From: Cochliopodium minus
Taxonomy: Eukaryota > Discosea > Himatismenida > Cochliopodiidae
Direction of reading: 5' to 3'
Length of the DNA stretch: 24,568 nucleotides
Assembly: GCA_024220525.1 (NCBI GenBank)
Contig: JAMYWO010000044.1
Span: forward strand, 54,932 to 79,499
A model generated the notes under the pieces. It was given only the letters and a program-made list of their open reading frames with translations. It did no database searches and was not told the origin of the DNA. A program made the translations under genes and the position numbers. Positions 10,330 to 19,900 of this stretch are shown here, piece after piece. The stretch's first letter is position 1, and each line of letters opens with the position of its first letter.

Positions 10330-12795
10330 TTAAAATTTGAGGTTGGGATTATTGATGAGGACTTGATTTGCCTGTGCACCATCATTAAAATGAAAGCATA
10401 ACTTGATAGACTGACGAATGAGTTCTTCAAGAGGCCGAAACTTCAAAATGTTGAGAAAGAGATCCTGAGCAAAATTGAATTGATGGTGGTTCTTGAACCA
10501 ATTAGAAGGGACAATTCGAGAAATGGAAGTTAAAACCTCCATAAGGTGAGAGGGATCAGTTTCCTTAAGCAAATAAGGACGGATCTTTTGATACAAAAGC
10601 TTTTCGATGATCAACTTTTCGAGGAGAAGCTTATCTTGATCAAAGAAGAGGGAGTGCCAAGCGAAACAGTTTTGCAAGAGCTCGATTGACTTGTTGAGGG
10701 TGAGGACGGAAAATTGTCTGGAGAGACTCTTGGTGTCAAAGTGGCACAAGGTGATGTGAGAAATGGATTTTTCAAGGGAGGAGATGATGGATTTGTGCAA
10801 AGGGAGGATGGGATTGATTTTCGAAACAAAAAACTCTGAAAGTTCAGAAATGGTTTTGACGGCGTGGTTGGTCTGTTCTTTACTTTCGGGATAATAACCA
10901 TCGTGAAAGAGGAAAGCAAGATGAGGGACGACGAGCTTGTCAACCAGCTTTGCGATGAGAAGATCTTCTTCCTCTTCGTTTTTGTTGGGGTTGGTCCTTT
11001 GGACGAAGCCGACGAGGGAGGAGAAAAAGGGGAGTTGGGAAATGAGTGAGCCGTTGAGGAAACTGTCGAAATAAATCAACTGATACTCAACGTAAGGCTC
11101 GATGACCTCAAACAAAGAAAGAGAACAAAAGGTCTTGTCGTACAAATCACGGTGAAGGATTTTGTAATCTTCAAAATGTTTCAAAACGTTATTCAAATTG
11201 GAATAAGACTCTTCCACTTCACTGAATGTACCATCCGCGTTCTTTTTGATATCATCTTGCTCCATTTTGAACTCGTTGTAGTCGTTGGGACTCTCAAAGT
11301 CTAGTTCTTGATGCACATAGACAGTATTGTTGACGTTGGCGACGTTAGCTTTTTGGAAGAGATCCATGAACCTGTCTCTTCTGTACCTCCTTTGTTTCTG
11401 GAACCTTTTGATGAACGCTTTCTTCATTTCGGAGGAGATCTCCTTTATTTTCGGATGGATTTCGTCCATCATGAAAGAGTAGTTCTCAAGGAACTGAGAG
11501 AACTTGTGGAAAAACTCTAATCTCTTCTCAGAGTTTTGTGCATTAACTTGGATCTCCTTGTAGTTTCCTTTCTGAAGCTCATTTTCTATGTCAACAGACT
11601 TTTTAGCGTTGAAATCTTGAATCTTTTTCGAGATGTTGATCTTTTCAGTTATTTGGTTAACAACATCAGTAAAAGAAGGAGTGGTGTGCTCCTCTGTGAC
11701 AATCAAATTGAGCAGATGATAAGTGATATCATAGTTGCCCTTCCCCCTGCTCTTTACATTCTCCTTCTCGATCTGATTGGCTTTAAAATAGGCTCCCTTC
11801 TTCATCATCTCGGTCTCCCACTTGCCATCTTGCTCCATATCAAAATCGCGGAGGCCATTCTTGATCTCATCCTTGATCCTCTTCTTCTCGAGCCCCGCTG
11901 CCTTCTTTTGGTTAACAGAAGCGATCAAAGCATTGGTTCCCACCTTGATCTTCTTGCCCTTGTAATCATCCAGATCCTCCGACTCCTTATCATCTTCTTC
12001 TTCTTGTTTCTGATTGCTATCGACCTCTGTTCCATCATCATTTGTATCCAAGGGGATATAATCTCCTCCATACTTCCTCATCCTCTCCCTCTTTTCTTTT
12101 GCTATCTTTATCTTTTGATCATCGATCATATCTTTATCATCTTTTTCCTCTATATCATCGAATGTGGTGGGTATAATCACATCCTTGCCATCTATTTTCA
12201 TCTCCACGAATTCCCCATCATCTGTTATCGATACAGACGTCAATGCAGCAGACATATATCCCTCTCCTCCAGTATTCATCTCTTCTTCTTCTATGGTGGG
12301 TTTGTTTTGATAGATTATCATGCCCTTCTTCAATTCTTGCAGTTTCTCATTCGTATATTCTCCCTTCGATGAACTCATATATCCCTCTATTTTATCCCCA
12401 CTCTTTCTAAATTCGAATGTTGTTTTCTCTTTCTCTTTCTCCTTCTTTCTCTCCTTCTTTTTCTTTTTATTTTCAAAGATTATTGTATCAGATGTTATTG
12501 AATTGTATGATGGAAATTCATCTTCCATTTCATCTTCTTTTTCATTATCTACAAAACTCAATTTCTTTTTTTGTTGTGTCACTCTTGAATTATTATTTTT
12601 CTGATTCTTTTTCAATTCTGTTATTTTAGAATTTAATTGTTCTTCATCATTTTTATTATTGTTATTATTCACATTATTATTTACATTTGTATTATTATTG
12701 TTAATTTCTTCTTCTGTGTTATTATTGATTGCTTTTGTTTTTACTCTCAGATTTCGATTTCTTGTCTGATTTTTTTTGAATACTACAGTATCCAT
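10330..12795 (-). CDS. PAXBP1: GCFC-domain protein, PAXBP1/GCFC1-like
   Basis: Intronless, 821 residues. The N-terminus (FKKNQTRNRNLRVK) is followed by an Asn-rich tract, a Lys/Glu-rich stretch, and the family signature GGDYIPLD (about 243-250) before an acidic run. Next comes a charged segment with WETEMMKKG (about 326-334), as in PAXBP1/GCFC2 proteins. Residues about 535-770 form the helical GCFC region (DLYDKTFCSLSLFEVIEPYVEYQL). In animals PAXBP1 links PAX proteins to histone methylation, and GCFC relatives (GCFC2, TFIP11/Ntr1, Ntr2) associate with the spliceosome. With no sign of PAX here, a nuclear splicing or transcription role is the more likely inference. I chose the ATG at 12795; an in-frame TTG just upstream is not a credible eukaryotic start. 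GCFC2-like assignment is the main alternative. The first 250 codons are AT-richer than the rest. Confidence 0.85.
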   Translation of the reverse strand: MDTVVFKKNQTRNRNLRVKTKAINNNTEEEINNNNTNVNNNVNNNNNKNDEEQLNSKITELKKNQKNNNSRVTQQKKKLSFVDNEKEDEMEDEFPSYNSITSDTIIFENKKKKKERKKEKEKEKTTFEFRKSGDKIEGYMSSSKGEYTNEKLQELKKGMIIYQNKPTIEEEEMNTGGEGYMSAALTSVSITDDGEFVEMKIDGKDVIIPTTFDDIEEKDDKDMIDDQKIKIAKEKRERMRKYGGDYIPLDTNDDGTEVDSNQKQEEEDDKESEDLDDYKGKKIKVGTNALIASVNQKKAAGLEKKRIKDEIKNGLRDFDMEQDGKWETEMMKKGAYFKANQIEKENVKSRGKGNYDITYHLLNLIVTEEHTTPSFTDVVNQITEKINISKKIQDFNAKKSVDIENELQKGNYKEIQVNAQNSEKRLEFFHKFSQFLENYSFMMDEIHPKIKEISSEMKKAFIKRFQKQRRYRRDRFMDLFQKANVANVNNTVYVHQELDFESPNDYNEFKMEQDDIKKNADGTFSEVEESYSNLNNVLKHFEDYKILHRDLYDKTFCSLSLFEVIEPYVEYQLIYFDSFLNGSLISQLPFFSSLVGFVQRTNPNKNEEEEDLLIAKLVDKLVVPHLAFLFHDGYYPESKEQTNHAVKTISELSEFFVSKINPILPLHKSIISSLEKSISHITLCHFDTKSLSRQFSVLTLNKSIELLQNCFAWHSLFFDQDKLLLEKLIIEKLLYQKIRPYLLKETDPSHLMEVLTSISRIVPSNWFKNHHQFNFAQDLFLNILKFRPLEELIRQSIKLCFHFNDGAQANQVLINNPNLKF

Positions 12796-13018
12796 CAAAA
12801 AGATTTAAGAAAAGCTATTTTTTTTTTTATTTATATTTTTCCTTTATAATTTGAACTTTTGATTCTGGAATGGTTAATAATTATTCAATGTATTTTGGAA
12901 ATCTTCAATTGTTTGCCCTGAAAGAAGAAAGTTCAAAAATTTGCTTTTAAAAGAAATTAAAAGGATCAAAAATAAATTAAAAAAAAAAATCATTGTTTGA
13001 ACATTTGAAGGAATTTAA
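12796..13018. promoter_or_regulatory. Divergent promoter region between GCFC gene and UTP6, with GAAC-type motifs
   Basis: This 223-bp head-to-head spacer carries three related motifs: TTATAATTTGAACTTT at 12844-12859, TTTGAACTTTCTT on the minus strand at 12925-12937, and TTTGAAC at 12996-13002. The first two match the motif of the 8823-9144 promoter. Entamoeba core promoters are known to contain a GAAC element, but whether that element is related is speculation. No coding sequence is seen. Confidence 0.45.
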
Positions 13019-15408
13019 ATGGGAGATAGAGTTGATGAGATCCTTGAAGGATATATTAGAGAACTTGAAGATTTGATCATTAAGGGGATTTGTTCTAGAG
13101 TAAATAAATAAAAAATTTAATAAATTGTTGAGAAAATGAATAGAATTAAAATTTAATTTTTACATCGTTTTATTAGGAGGAGATCAATAGAATAGTGAAT
13201 ATGAGAAGAGATTTTGAATATAAAATTAATTCCAATAAACCATACAAAGAGGATTTTCTGAAATATGCAGAATATGAATTGAATCTTGTAGAATTGATCA
13301 AATTGAGAAAAAAGAAAGAAGATATTAAATTCGAGACAGTATACGAAACTAAAATACATCCAAGATTGATGAATTTATTCTTCAGAGCAACTAGAAGATT
13401 CCCAAGTAAAATGGATTTTTTTAAATTTTTTTTTGGAGATTAATATCGGAATATATCAAAAAGAGGATATCAAGTTATGGTACCAAATGATCGATTTTTG
13501 TTTGAAGCAAGGAGATAAGATGACGATAGTGAATTCGATCTCGAATGCTATCAAGCAACATCCAAACAAATCCAAATTCTGGATATTGGCATGTCAATAT
13601 GAATTCAAACATAATGTCAACATTTATACAGCAAGAGGTAAATAAATTATAAATGATAAATCCCCAATAGATAAATTAATATTTCAATTTTGATCAGAAA
13701 TAATTCAAAGGGGAATCAAATATAATCCAAAAAATAGAAAATTATGGATCGAATATTTCAAATTGGAGCTCATATATATGACCAAAATGCATAATTCCAT
13801 CGAAAGTACTTCTGGTGATAAGAAAGATAGAGAATCCCTTTTCAAATTGGATACCATCGATCTTCCCGATGAAGAAAATCAAGAGAATCAGGAGGATTCA
13901 AAAACTGATTTCAACAAATTCTTAGAAACACCATATCTCAAGGGTAATTCTTGTTTTCTATTAATTGTTGAATCAACAAAAAAATTTTTATCTTAAATTT
14001 TTTACTTTTATTTTTATTTATTTTTGTTAATTTATTTATTCTTTCTTTATACTCATAATTTTGATCTTTAAATAAATCCAGGAGAGGTACTTAATGCAAT
14101 ATACAATCTTGCAGTTGAAGAAATCCCAGACAATTTGAGTTTTAAAAAGCAGTTTTTGGACATTTGCTCCAGAAATCTAAAATTGACTAGCAACACACAA
14201 AAACTCATTCTAGAGGACTTGCTTGTCAAGTTCGAGGACAAGGCTAAAGTTTGGGACATGGTCTCCAGGGGTAACTGGGACAGTTTGTGCTTCGAAAAAG
14301 ACATTAAGGAAGAAATTTGGTCTGAGAAATTTTTTACCATTTTGGGTAATTACGGAAAAGGAATCAAAAAGGTAATTTTTAGAAAAAAAAATTCTTTTTT
14401 TTTTAATTTCAATAATTTTTTATAAAAAAAAAACAAGTTTTCACAAGAAAATAACACCAAACAATCACAAAAACTTTCCCTTTATTTATTGTCCTTTTCT
14501 AAATTTGTACTCGAGAAATTCTCTGTTGTTCCTGTTTTGTCCAACACCCAAAGAGTCGTCGAGAAAACTATCAAGCAAACGAAAGAACAGCTCCTGGCAC
14601 TCGAAAAGCAAAACACCTTCACTAAAAGATTGTACCTCGATTTCGTAGAGTTCCTCCTCAACACTGGCAATGACACAGAAGGATTAAAAATATCCGCAAA
14701 CTCTGTCAAATCTTTTCCCGATGAACCTTCCGTCGTTATTAGTCATGCTAATGTTCTCATCAAATCTCTTTCTCTTTCCCTCACTTCTAAGCACTCTGAT
14801 CTTTCTGACAAAAACCCTTTGGTTGCCCAAATCAATGGTTTGTTTCAGAATGGCCTCACCAACAAGAATCTTTCTTCCACTTTTGATTTTTGCTCCCTTT
14901 ACATCGACTTTCTCCTTTTGTCACATTACGAAGAAAAAGATCTTACCAAAATTTTTCTTGTAAAATTTTTATTTTGTTTTTTCTTTGTTATTTACTTATT
15001 TTTTCCTTTCCAAAGTCTCTTCTTTATAGAATTAACAAAAGTGATTCTCCTAAATTGCAGATAAAATGTTTCCAAGTTGCGACCATATTATTCAGCCAAA
15101 ATGTCGTCGATTTCATGGTGGAGGAAATGATCAAAAACCGATTCTTGTCTCTTGAATTTTGCTTCCTTTGCATTGACTATGAAAGTCAGAAACAAAATTA
15201 TGATTTAGAAAGAATCCGCCGACTCTACGAATCTTTTGTTCCTTTACATGGAAACAGTTCTACCAAGTTGTGGCTCCATTATGCCAAATTTGAGCTCAAA
15301 CATAACAATTCCAAGTTTGCAAATATTTATTGGCGTGCTAAAAAGATGTTGGAAGATCCCACCATCTTCATTGAGGAATGTGATACCCTCAAAAACATTA
15401 TTTATTAA
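13019..15408 (+). CDS. UTP6: UTP6, U3 snoRNP / SSU processome HAT-repeat protein
   Basis: Nucleolar component of the UTP-B subcomplex of the small-subunit processome, needed for 18S rRNA maturation. Exons: 13019-13099, 13177-13405, 13464-13637, 13698-13943, 14082-14371, 14438-14959, 15061-15408. Phases agree throughout and give 629 residues, close to the roughly 600 usual for the family. The N-terminus (MGDRVDEILEGYIRELEDL, then EEINRIVNMRRDFEYKI and KEDFLKYAEYELNLVEL) matches the conserved UTP6 N-domain. HAT repeats follow: DIKLWYQMIDFC, SKFWILACQYEF, NRKLWIEYFKLEL. The block IPDNLSFKKQFLDIC (exon 5) and the C-terminal HAT TKLWLHYAKFELKHN with IYWRAKKML are also family-typical. The exon 2/3 junction uses the AG at 13462-13463, which restores FPKDIKLW; the earlier AG at 13439-13440 would break the frame. 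The gene is convergent with the homeodomain gene, with 233 bp of AT-rich non-coding DNA between the stops. Confidence 0.95.
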
Positions 15409-15641
15409 ATTTTTACTTATTAAATCATTTCCAAAATTTCTTTCACAAATTAATTATTTTCCAAATCTTAATAATTTTCACTTTTTCTTTTCCTAAATAT
15501 TTATCATAAAAGTCAAATCCACTTCTTTTATAATTCCCGAGCCAAATATTAAAAAATAAAATTGAATTCCAAAATAAATCAAATTTTTAATTAATACAGA
15601 CAATATAAAAAGCTTCTTTCTTCTATTTTTTTTTTTTTGAG

Positions 15642-16379
15642 TCATCTCATTCTTTCCTTTTTCACTTTTGCTCGTTGATTCATAAACCAATTTTTTGTCC
15701 TGTCGAAGCTGAGATCCACTTTGCCTGCGATCTCCTCGATCGTTATTCTATCAGGGAGGGTATTTTCTTCGAAATATTCCAAAAGTTGTGTCAATTGCCA
15801 ATCCTCCAACATTCTTCTTCCATTACTTGCTGCTTTCTTGCTAGGTGGGCTGCTGGGTGTCTTGGATGATTGTTTGGTTGATATCTTTCTTTTCTTCGAG
15901 GAACTCTTCTTGGGTGATGGCTCCCTTTCTTCTTGTATATTATATTTGTTTGTTAAATTTTCCTCTTGAAACTTGGTAGAGATTTCATTTATCAATGGGT
16001 TTGAATGCAATATATCTTCTTCGATCATTATATTTTCCGTTATATTTTTTGGTGTAATGGATGTCACTTTGATTTTTGGCTTTGATATAGTTATCTCCTT
16101 TTTCTCCTGTATTTTGTTGCTTGTGATTGTTTGTCTTTTGTTGGATACTGTGGGCTTTTTTGATGGTATATCCTTCAATTCATAATAATCGTTTCTTTGT
16201 GTTCTTTTCTTTGATCTTTTATTACCTTCATCTGGATAATATTCGTTGGTAAGAAGATACATGGTTTTGTATTGTGATGATGGGCTATCTTCAAGGAAAT
16301 TGATTTTGTTTTTTGGATCTTTGATTGATTTCTCATATTCGCTTTCGAATTGGCTCCATTTTTCTATTGTCCAAGACAT
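15642..16379 (-). CDS. Homeodomain protein, 245 aa
   Basis: Likely nuclear DNA-binding transcription factor. The homeodomain spans residues about 184-243 at the extreme C-terminus. Setting Trp231 as homeodomain W48 places L16, F20, W48, F49, N51 and R53 at their canonical positions, and helix 3 reads TKNWFMNQRAKVKK. Length and spacing fit a typical 60-residue domain without the three-residue TALE insert. Residue 50, the specificity position, is Met, which is unusual; common residues there are Gln, Lys, Ser or Ile. Upstream lies a basic Ser/Lys-rich segment (KKSSSKKRKISTK), a probable nuclear localisation signal, and a disordered middle. The N-terminal MSWTIEKWSQFESEYEK is probably a short helix of unknown role. 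Intronless. It ends with a basic tail just before TGA. It shares a 530-bp divergent promoter with the PH-TPR gene. Confidence 0.88.
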   Translation of the reverse strand: MSWTIEKWSQFESEYEKSIKDPKNKINFLEDSPSSQYKTMYLLTNEYYPDEGNKRSKKRTQRNDYYELKDIPSKKPTVSNKRQTITSNKIQEKKEITISKPKIKVTSITPKNITENIMIEEDILHSNPLINEISTKFQEENLTNKYNIQEEREPSPKKSSSKKRKISTKQSSKTPSSPPSKKAASNGRRMLEDWQLTQLLEYFEENTLPDRITIEEIAGKVDLSFDRTKNWFMNQRAKVKKERMR

Positions 16380-16909
16380 GTTTTTGTTGTGTTTTAAAAG
16401 ATATGAATTAAAATTAAAATTCAGTTTTTTTTATATATTGTTTTTATTATTCAATAATTTTTTATTTATAACGAATATTTAAATTCCTCTTTTTGCAACT
16501 AAAAGGAAGATTATATAATCACAGCAGTATTAAAGAATGCTCAATTCATTCCTGTTTATTTAAAGGAATGCAAAATGAATTATGTTTGTTCTGACACTTT
16601 TATGGTTTGGGGATTAATTTAAATCAAGGAAGAATTTGTATTTAAGAAATTGAAAAAATTTTAATATCAATATGATTATCCTTCCATCTTTTCCTTAAAA
16701 TAAACAGGAATGAATTGAGCAAAAATCTTGAATATAAAAATAATTCCTTCACATTATGGTGAAAATGAAGAGAAACTTTGATAGATCTATTTTCCTTTTG
16801 ATCTCCGAACAAAACTCCATGCCATTGTATTTTTCATTTGAGTGAAAAATATTTTTTTTTTAAAAAAAAGGGATTTCAATTAGTCTTCTATTCCTGTGAT
16901 TGATAGACT
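16380..16909. promoter_or_regulatory. Divergent promoter region between homeodomain and PH-TPR genes
   Basis: This 530-bp spacer between two start codons is the longest true intergenic region in the window. No coding frame is convincing. It holds a 31-bp inverted repeat (16538-16568 and 16692-16722), a perfect 12-bp palindrome GATTATATAATC at 16509-16520, a short hairpin with arms ATTTTTCA/TGAAAAAT near 16828-16850, and A/T runs just before the PH-TPR start. The regulatory role is inferred from location only. Confidence 0.5.
16538..16722. repeat. 31-bp inverted repeat with 123-bp spacer
   Basis: Arm 1 is 16538-16568 and arm 2 is 16692-16722. The reverse complement of arm 1 equals arm 2 at 30 of 31 positions, sharing AAATAAACAGGAATGAATTG and the bases that follow. 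The spacer is not itself self-complementary, and I see no obvious target-site duplication outside the arms. It could be a paired regulatory site, the remnant of a short inverted-repeat DNA element, or a cruciform. Confidence 0.8.
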
Positions 16910-19900
16910 ATGGAGAATTCCAACAAGACAATTTACTCTTGTTATTGGTATAAACAAGGAGATTTCATCAAAAGTTGGAAGAAACGATATATATTGTTGA
17001 CAAAACATTCAATTGATTATTATGAAAATGATGTACATTCAAATACGTTCAAAATTTAATTCTCAAATTTCCTATAAAATATAAAATTTATATTTTCAAC
17101 CTTATTCCAATCTAATAAAGCAAAATTTAAATGTGCACATTATATTCAACAAATTACATTCAATTTTTTTAGCAAATGAAGAAAAAGAAAGGTGGAATTA
17201 GAATGAGTGATGTAAATGGTTTATGTGAAGAATGGAGACCAAATAACAAAAAGTATGGCAATTATGGTCTCACATTCAGAACAGCTCAAGATAACAAGAA
17301 GGATAGGCAATGGTATTTCGTTTGCACGATCTCGCAACAACAGACCAATTGGATACATTTGATGAACAAATGTATAAATAAAGAATATATAGAAGAAAAA
17401 GAAAATGAATTCAAAAATATCAACAAAGGTAAATAATTAAAATTTTATATTCCCAATAATGTATCTCCACTTGGACGGAATTATGAAAAAGAAATCCACT
17501 TTAAAATTAAATCGAAAAATTATTTAAATAGGAAATGTAAACAGACTCACCCAAAACTACTTGAAAGAGGAGCCCATCAAGTCTCCGCCTCCTGTCCCAA
17601 AGAAAGTGCACGAAACCTATAAACAACTCAACACCAAACCTTCATCTTACCAAGAAACAAAAGTGGTTTCACCTCCTCCGCCCACTCCTAAAAAAGTGAA
17701 CAACATAGACTATCCAACAAATAGCAACCAAAACAATACCAAAGGAAACAATAAGAGTATACAAAGCAACAGTTACACTCCTAGAAGCAATGTTTATGAC
17801 GAAAAGTCACCTCCTCCTGTCCCAAAGAAGCCCAAATATGAACCTACTAAAGAAACCATGTCTCCAACAGTCAATTCTCCGCCTCCTAAGCCGGTCCATC
17901 TTTCAAAGAAGAAGAATAATGATCTCGCTAAGAACACTGTAATTAGTAACAATAAAAATAGTAATGATACAATAAGTGACAACACAACTAATCACAATAT
18001 TTCAAACTATTATACTTCTACTAATAACAACAACAATAATAACAATAAGAACACAAACATTTCTACTTCTATGGGCAATAATAATTCCCCAATTATTAAC
18101 AAAACACCCAACAATCCCTCTTCCAGCAATATAAAGTCTAACAAAAGAATTAACAACGAAAATATCGACAATAATGTCATTTCTAATAATAATAATTTCA
18201 AAAACAACAGTAAACCTTCTACAAACTCCAAATCTGTTGAAATTAATAATGAAAATACCGTTTCTAACAATAAAATGTCTTCTCCCACCCCTCCTTCTAA
18301 GCCCACCACCATTACCACCACTGCACCTTCTGACAGGAAAATCACCAAGACCAACCAATCTTCTTTTGACATCTATAACGTTGCTGTTGATATGTCAGAA
18401 TCTGATGATCCCAAAAAGTAAAAATAAAAATTTTTTAAAGTTTTTTTTAAACTTCAATTTATTTATTTTTTTTTAAAACTTCAACCTTTTTTTTAAAATT
18501 ATTTCTTTTTTAAATTTAAAATATTTCTATTTTAAATTTTAATTATTATTTAATTATTTCCATTTTAAATTTAAATTACTATTTTAATTATTTCTATTTT
18601 AATTTAAATTATTTCTTTAAATAATTTAATTTGTTTCTTTTTAAATTTAAATTATTTCTTTACTTTTAAAAAATTTTTTTTTTAAAATTTTTCATTTGTT
18701 TGTTAGGTTGCAATCAGCAATAGAAATGTTCAACGAGTCCATCAGAAAGAACCCACTCTTCCCAGACGCATACAACAACAGAGGGATCTGCTACCAAAAA
18801 CTGGGCAAGTACGACATGGCCATCAAGGACTTTGACAACGCCATCTTCAACGACGATGACTGCATTCAAGCTTTTTACAACAGGGGTATCTTGCATCAAA
18901 AAATTGGCAGTTTGGACAAGGCTGTCAAGGATTTGGAGCATGTCATTAAACGTGATCCTAGGAATGCTGAGGCTATGGCTGCTAAAGGTTCTTTTTTTTT
19001 TTTTTTTTATTTTTTTTTAAATTATTTTTTAAAAATATTTGGTTTTGTTTTTATTTTATTTTTAAAATTTTTTTCAATCATTGTTTAAATTTCATCTTTT
19101 TTGATTTTTATTTATTTTTTGGTTTAAAATTATTTATTTTTCAATATTTTAATTTTTTTAATTTTTTTTTTTTTCATTCGTTTATTTTTTTAGTTTAAAA
19201 TCATTTTTATTTTTCATTATTTTAAATTTTTTTTCTTTTTTATTTTATTATATTTTTTAATTTATTTCATTTATTTTTTCATGGAAAGTTTTATTTTATT
19301 ATAATTTCATTTCCATATTTTAATCCATGTACTCTTTAAGGATTCATTTGTTTCAACCAACAAAAATTCAACGAAGCACTCCCCCTCTTCGCCCAAGCAA
19401 TCAAAATCAACCCCAACCTCTACCAAGTTTGGAATGCGATGGGACTCGTCATGTTCAAAAAGAAAAGTTACAAAGAAGCTGTCACTTTTTACACCAAATC
19501 TGTCGAATCAAATTCCAAATATCCTGATGCCTACAATAACAGGGGTTTCACATATAGTAAAAAACATTGTTTTTATATTTTTTTCATTTTTTTCATTTTT
19601 TTTAAAAAATTTTTTTTTTTCTTTTTTGGTTTTGAAAAATTTTTATTTTTCTTTTGTATCAATTTTTATTTTTTTTTTATTTATATTTTCTTTTTTTAAA
19701 ATTTTTTTTTTATTCAATATTATATTTTTTCTTAATTTTTTTTGTTTTTATTTGTATCATTTTTTTCAATTTCGTTTTTATTTTTTATTATTATTATCAT
19801 TATTATTTTTTGTTCAATATTATTATTATTTTATTATTATTATTTTATTATTATTATTTTTCATTGTTTTATTCACAATTTTTGTTATTTTTGTTATTTT

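Noticed and set aside
11536-12372. Plus-strand open frame of about 278 codons rich in Ile/Leu
   Set aside because: It is the antisense shadow of the charged, disordered part of the GCFC protein. Its apparent hydrophobicity comes from reading Lys/Glu/Asp codons in reverse.
16538-16722. Calling the inverted repeat a transposon (MITE)
   Set aside because: No target-site duplication or known terminal motif is visible, and copy number cannot be judged from one window.
18002-18372. Minus-strand hydrophobic open frames opposite the Asn-rich tract
   Set aside because: They are complements of AAT/AAC and ACC/CCT codons in the PH-TPR gene, with no start context or domain.
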